Source: Polaromonas sp. UBA5171
GTDB lineage: Bacteria; Pseudomonadota; Gammaproteobacteria; Burkholderiales; Burkholderiaceae_C
Reading direction: 5' to 3'
DNA length: 28,070 nucleotides
Assembly: GCA_002413395.1 (NCBI GenBank)
Contig: DHWX01000017.1
Coordinates: 1-28,070 of the forward strand
Under the pieces are notes generated by a model, which was not told the DNA's origin, ran no database searches, and was given only the letters and a program-made list of their open reading frames with translations. Position 1 is the stretch's first letter; each line of letters begins with the position of its first letter. Below are positions 24,818-28,070 of this stretch, piece after piece. The translations under genes and the position numbers were made by a program.

Positions 24818-25837
24818 TCAACCGCCTTTCTCTCTCTCGTCATGCCCGCCAAACTGCTTGCGCATGGCGGAAAGTATCCGGTTGGCATAGTCGGCATTGC
24901 CGCGCGACTCAAAGCGCTCGAATAGCGCCGCGCTGATCACCGGCACTGGAACGCCCTCATCAATCGCGGCCGCAATGGTCCAGCGTCCTTCGCCAGAATC
25001 GGAGACGCGGCCGGTGTAGTTTTTCAGGCCCGGGTCATCGCGGAGCGCAGCAGCAGTCAGGTCGAGCAGCCAGGATCCGATCACACTGCCGCGCCGCCAG
25101 ACCTCCACGATTTCCGGCAACTCAAGCAAGTATTGGTAGTGCTCGGGATGCCGCAAGGGGGTGGTTTCGGCATCGACGGCGCTTGACCGTGCACCAATGT
25201 TGGCGTTTTGCAAGATGTTCAGGCCCTCGGCATAAGCGGCCATGAGTCCGTACTCGATGCCATTGTGGACCATCTTGACGAAGTGCCCGGCACCATGCGG
25301 ACCGCAATGAAGGTAGCCCTGTTCGGCCGTGCTTGTGTGGTTGTCCCGGCCTGGCGTGACGGGTACCGCATCGCCTCCGGGGGCGAGCGTGGAAAAAATG
25401 GGGGCCAGGTGCTGCACGATGTCTTTTTCCCCGCCGATCATCAGGCAGTAGCCGCGTTCGATGCCGAAGATGCCGCCACTGGTTCCGGCATCGACATAAT
25501 GGATTTTGCGTGATTTGAGCTCGGTGCCGCGCCGAATATCATCATGGTAGTAGGAGTTGCCGCCATCGATGATGATGTCGTCAGCGTCGAGCAATGGGGT
25601 AAGCGTCGTCAGAACCTGATCGACCACCGCGGCCGGCAGCATCAGCCAGACCACGCGCGGCCGCGTCAGCAGAGACACGAAACTTTCGAGTGAACCCGCT
25701 CCAATGGCCCCCTGGCTGTGCAGCTCTTTCACGGCGTCCGCATGAATGTCATGGACAACACATTCGTGGCCACCTTTCATGAGACGACGTGTCATGTCGC
25801 TGCCCATGCGTCCCAAGCCAATCATGCCGAGTTGCAT
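24818..25837 (-). CDS. gnd: 6-phosphogluconate dehydrogenase, short (probably NAD-linked) type
   Basis: Oxidatively decarboxylates 6-phosphogluconate to ribulose-5-P. At 339 residues it belongs to the short GndA/YqeC-like group (about 300-340) rather than the 470-residue E. coli type. Seen: the Rossmann loop GLGRMG (7-12), Asp30 at the end of the second strand (VVHD), which favours NAD over NADP, DGGNSYYHDD (91-100), SGGIFG (120-125), and catalytic K188 and N192 in FVKMVHNG. ATG 25837 has AAGGA 8 bases upstream. It is first in its operon; the 351-base region before it holds palindromes that may regulate it. Confidence 0.95.
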   Translation of the reverse strand: MQLGMIGLGRMGSDMTRRLMKGGHECVVHDIHADAVKELHSQGAIGAGSLESFVSLLTRPRVVWLMLPAAVVDQVLTTLTPLLDADDIIIDGGNSYYHDDIRRGTELKSRKIHYVDAGTSGGIFGIERGYCLMIGGEKDIVQHLAPIFSTLAPGGDAVPVTPGRDNHTSTAEQGYLHCGPHGAGHFVKMVHNGIEYGLMAAYAEGLNILQNANIGARSSAVDAETTPLRHPEHYQYLLELPEIVEVWRRGSVIGSWLLDLTAAALRDDPGLKNYTGRVSDSGEGRWTIAAAIDEGVPVPVISAALFERFESRGNADYANRILSAMRKQFGGHDEREKGG

Positions 25838-25915
25838 ACGATATTTCCTTGTGTTGTATTCAAAGGGCTTTCGCGCCCATGTGGCATTGCGGGCGTGCCT
25901 GCAGCCGCGTCAACT

Positions 25916-25929
25916 GCAATCAAGATCAA
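25916..25929 (-). promoter_or_regulatory. Weak FNR/ANR-like site before gnd
   Basis: On the - strand this reads TTGATCTTGATTGC. The first half TTGAT matches the FNR consensus TTGAT-N4-ATCAA, while the second half matches only in part. It lies about 80-90 bases before gnd. It is a suggestion of oxygen control only. Confidence 0.2.
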
Positions 25930-25951
25930 TTTACCGGAGCCTGCGCCAGTC

Positions 25952-25966
25952 TTTTGTCGGACAAAA
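25952..25966. promoter_or_regulatory. Perfect 15-base palindrome, possible operator
   Basis: TTTTGTC, one G, then GACAAAA: two perfect 7-base arms around a single base, about 115 bases before the gnd start. This compact symmetry suits binding by a dimeric regulator. No T tract suggests a terminator role, and the regulator is unknown. Confidence 0.4.
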
Positions 25967-26095
25967 CCGCTTTCTTATGGTTCCTCAGCCAGCGCTGCCA
26001 TCGCGCGAAGCATCCGCAGGCATGGAGTTGCCCAAGTCGGTCAATCGCTGTTTTGAACGCTCGCGCCGGGAATCCAGAAGCATGCTGCTGCGGTG

Positions 26096-26125
26096 GCAGG
26101 TTGATTGGCCTGCTGATCAACCTGC
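26096..26125. repeat. Inverted repeat downstream of ptsI
   Basis: GCAGGTTGAT (26096-26105) and ATCAACCTGC (26116-26125) form a perfect 10-pair stem with a 10-base loop, 64 bases after the ptsI stop in the direction of transcription. No U tract follows, so it may be a factor-dependent end, an RNA stabiliser or an operator. Confidence 0.45.
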
Positions 26126-26188
26126 GGCACCGCTTCACATCGAGAGCAATGGCGGACTATCGGGTTGTCGCCCTGGGGCAGCTGGCCA

Positions 26189-27961
26189 TCACGGGTTTTG
26201 CAGCAATGCGGCCGGCTCTTCACTGGCCAGCACGGTGGCAGCCCAGAGTGCCAACTTGCCTGCATCGGCGCGCAGTATCTGCTGCTTGACCGCTAGAATT
26301 TGTGACGGATGCATGGAAAAGCTGCGCAACCCCAGTCCCAGCAACAGGCGCGTCATGGTCACGTCCCCGGCCATTTCGCCGCAGACGGTGACGCCTTTTC
26401 CCTGGCGCTGGCATTCCGAGATGGTGTCGGCGATCAGCCGCAGCACGGCCGGATGGCATGGGTCATACAGATGCGCCACCGACTCATCCGCGCGGTCTAT
26501 CGCCAGCGTGTACTGGATCAGGTCGTTGGTGCCGATTGACAAAAAGTCAAAATTCCTGAGAAAGAGCTTGAGCGTGAGGGCCGCGGCCGGAATCTCAATC
26601 ATGGCGCCCAGCCGTACCGGGCCGTAGGCAATGCCCTGGTTGTCCAGCAATACACGAGCATGGTCTATCAGCGCCATGGTCTGGCGAATCTCGCTGGCAT
26701 GGGTCAGCATGGGCACCAGAAGATTAACCGGGCCATGCGCGGCAGCCCGCAAAATGGCGCGTAGCTGTGCCAAAAACATTGGCGGATCGGCCAGACTCCA
26801 GCGGATGGCGCGCAAACCCAGCGCCGGGTTCAGGTGACGGTCCTGCGCCTTGCCGACCGGCCGGTCGAGGAGCTTGTCAGAACCAATATCCACGGTGCGA
26901 ATGGTGACCGGCAAGCCGTGCATGCCTTCAATGGCTTTGCGATAAGCCAGGTATTGCTCATCCTCATCGGGCAACTTGCCAGAGCGGCCCATGAACAGGA
27001 ATTCGGTGCGAAAAAGCCCCACGCCGACGGCACCGGCCTTGACGGCACCCAGCGTGTCGTCGGGCATTTCGATATTGGCCAGCAGCTCAACGCGCTGGCC
27101 GTCCATGGTGACAGCGGGCGTGTGCTTGAGCCGGTTCAGCCGTTCGCGCTCCAGCTCGCCCTGGCGCTGCTGGAACCCGTATTCAGCCAAAATGATGGGC
27201 GAAGGGTCAACAATCAGCACACCGGCATCGCCGTCGATGATGACCCAGTCGTCCTGTTTAATCAACTGGCTCGCGCTGCGCGCGCCCACCACCGCCGGAA
27301 TGTCCATGCTGCGCGCCACGATCGCCGTGTGTGAGGTCTTGCCGCCGACATCGGTCGCAAATCCGGCAAACAGGCTTTGCTTGAACTGCAGCATGTCCGC
27401 CGGAGAAATATCGTGCGCCACCAGCACCAGCGGCACATCCATGGTGTCGTCCAGCAGCAGATCCTGCTGCGATTGCTTGCGGCTGCTGCCAGCCCGTACA
27501 GCGGCCTGCACCGGCGAAGCCACGCCTTTCATGTGGCGCAAAATCCGCTCGACCACCTGCTCCAGATCGGCCTTGCGCTCGCGCAGATATTCGTCTTCCA
27601 TGTCGTCGAATTGGCGCGCAATGAGCTCGTATTGCGTGGTCAGCGCCCATTCGGCGTTGTAATGCCGTTCGGTGATCCAGTGCTTCACGCCGTTGGTGAG
27701 TTGCTCGTCCTGCAACAGCATCAGATGCACATCCAGCAAGGCGGCAATTTCGTGCGGTGCGTCTTTGGGCAGATCATGCTGCAAACGCACAATTTCTTCC
27801 ATCACGGCATTGCGGGAAGCCCTGACCCGCTTGATTTCTTCCTCTGCCTTTTCGGTCTCAATAAAGTAGTGAGCCACGTCAGCGCGGCTTGACGCCACCA
27901 GTACGGCGCGGCCAATCGCGACACCGCGCGAGACTGCCAAGCCATGAATCGAGAAGGTCAT
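26189..27961 (-). CDS. ptsI: PTS enzyme I (phosphoenolpyruvate-protein phosphotransferase)
   Basis: Takes phosphate from PEP on a histidine and passes it to HPr; cytoplasmic. The 590 residues are normal. Seen: the N-terminal HPr-binding domain with coiled-coil helices (about 35-145), the phosphohistidine motif GGKTSHTAIVARS (His211), the PEP-binding domain with VGLFRTEFLFMGR (314-326), GSDKLLDRP, MIEIPAAAL, SIGTNDLIQYTLAIDR (475-490) and CGEMAGD (Cys527). ATG 27961 is preceded by AGGA. ptsH would be expected just beyond the right edge. In many betaproteobacteria this system is mostly regulatory. The neighbouring pentose phosphate genes make a link between carbon state and this operon plausible. 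Confidence 0.97.
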   Translation of the reverse strand: MTFSIHGLAVSRGVAIGRAVLVASSRADVAHYFIETEKAEEEIKRVRASRNAVMEEIVRLQHDLPKDAPHEIAALLDVHLMLLQDEQLTNGVKHWITERHYNAEWALTTQYELIARQFDDMEDEYLRERKADLEQVVERILRHMKGVASPVQAAVRAGSSRKQSQQDLLLDDTMDVPLVLVAHDISPADMLQFKQSLFAGFATDVGGKTSHTAIVARSMDIPAVVGARSASQLIKQDDWVIIDGDAGVLIVDPSPIILAEYGFQQRQGELERERLNRLKHTPAVTMDGQRVELLANIEMPDDTLGAVKAGAVGVGLFRTEFLFMGRSGKLPDEDEQYLAYRKAIEGMHGLPVTIRTVDIGSDKLLDRPVGKAQDRHLNPALGLRAIRWSLADPPMFLAQLRAILRAAAHGPVNLLVPMLTHASEIRQTMALIDHARVLLDNQGIAYGPVRLGAMIEIPAAALTLKLFLRNFDFLSIGTNDLIQYTLAIDRADESVAHLYDPCHPAVLRLIADTISECQRQGKGVTVCGEMAGDVTMTRLLLGLGLRSFSMHPSQILAVKQQILRADAGKLALWAATVLASEEPAALLQNP

Positions 27962-28048
27962 TCAACTGTCCTGCAAAAAATCGGAGCCGATGACCATGCG
28001 GTCAGACTGGAAGAATAATTTTCCGCCAGGCCGACCCAAGGTGAAACA

Positions 28049-28063
28049 GCCCCCTCGGGGGGC
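28049..28063. terminator. C/G-rich hairpin, terminator-like on the - strand
   Basis: GCCCCC (28049-28054) pairs with GGGGGC (28058-28063) around a three-base loop. Read on the - strand the stem is followed by TGTTTC, so it could end or attenuate transcription arriving from the gene beyond the window edge, before ptsI. Similar C-run/G-run elements are, as I recall, scattered through comamonad genomes. Confidence 0.45.
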
Positions 28064-28070
28064 AGCGTAG

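Larger units (their letters stand above)
25838..26188 (-). promoter_or_regulatory. Noncoding region between ptsI and gnd with palindromes
   Basis: No supported gene lies here. Reading toward gnd, the region should hold the ptsI terminator and the gnd promoter. No strong -35/-10 pair is evident; TTGACG about 70 bases before gnd lacks a good partner. It contains a perfect palindrome (25952-25966), an inverted repeat (26096-26125) and a half-matching FNR-like sequence (25916-25929), listed separately. Short frames here have no recognisable family. Confidence 0.5.

Noticed and set aside
25926..26265. Two short - strand frames in the ptsI-gnd gap (70 and 74 codons)
   Set aside because: No family pattern and no ribosome binding site; one overlaps ptsI out of frame and they cross the palindromes.
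1..28070. CRISPR arrays, tRNA or rRNA genes, insertion sequences with transposase
   Set aside because: No regular spaced repeats, no cloverleaf or rRNA stretches and no transposase motifs were seen on either strand by eye.

Overview
The window looks like the chromosome of a Burkholderiales-type betaproteobacterium, possibly Comamonadaceae. The grounds are GC-rich genes in tightly overlapping operons, an EI-type PTS gene, a two-EamA exporter, and a C/G-rich hairpin at the right edge of a kind I associate with comamonads. This assignment is an impression from the sequence, not a database result. No rRNA, tRNA or CRISPR array was seen.

Left part (1 to about 3.85 kb): a piece of an integron cassette array, with all genes on the + strand. 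Three attC-like sites can be drawn, each with outer RYYYAAC and GTTRRRY boxes and an internal hairpin with a bulged A in the first two: about 24-86; 1354-1414 joined to 3310-3314; and 3792-3852. Cassette 1 carries a HEPN-domain protein broken by a one-base frameshift in a T run. Its attC is split by a complete group II intron (1415-3309) of apparent IIC-attC type, with its own reverse transcriptase/maturase. Removing the intron restores a perfect GTTAAAC box. Cassette 2 carries a BrnT-type toxin with a partner antitoxin whose C-terminus is encoded by the attC. No integrase lies in the window.

Transition (3.85-5.2 kb): a hairpin region, an orphan Phd/YefM-like antitoxin with a leaderless-looking promoter, and a DMT/EamA exporter. 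The exporter converges on the next operon.

Right part (5.26-28.07 kb): everything is on the - strand and is read here in transcription order. First comes ptsI (enzyme I), then a 351-base gap with two perfect palindromes. Next is gnd-zwf-HAD-small ORF-DUF488-ackA-copB, followed by a small membrane protein gene interrupted by an amber codon. Then come xfp (phosphoketolase), a P3A proton ATPase, a stand-alone F1-gamma C-terminal piece, tal, pgi, a DUF2090 aldolase-like protein, tkt and pgm. Many junctions are 4-base ATGA overlaps, so these genes are probably translated as coupled units.

Together the genes encode both branches of the pentose phosphate cycle around glucose-6-P, an exit through phosphoketolase and acetate kinase (acetyl-P to acetate plus ATP), and a link to glucose-1-P/glycogen through Pgm. 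With an aldolase (candidate: the DUF2090 protein) and a fructose bisphosphatase encoded elsewhere, xfp, tal and tkt could run a non-oxidative-glycolysis-like carbon-saving cycle. The proton ATPase and copper ATPase embedded in the same operons suggest a stress or low-oxygen energy module. The least described points are this module as a whole, the gamma-subunit remnant, the amber-split microprotein and the split attC.
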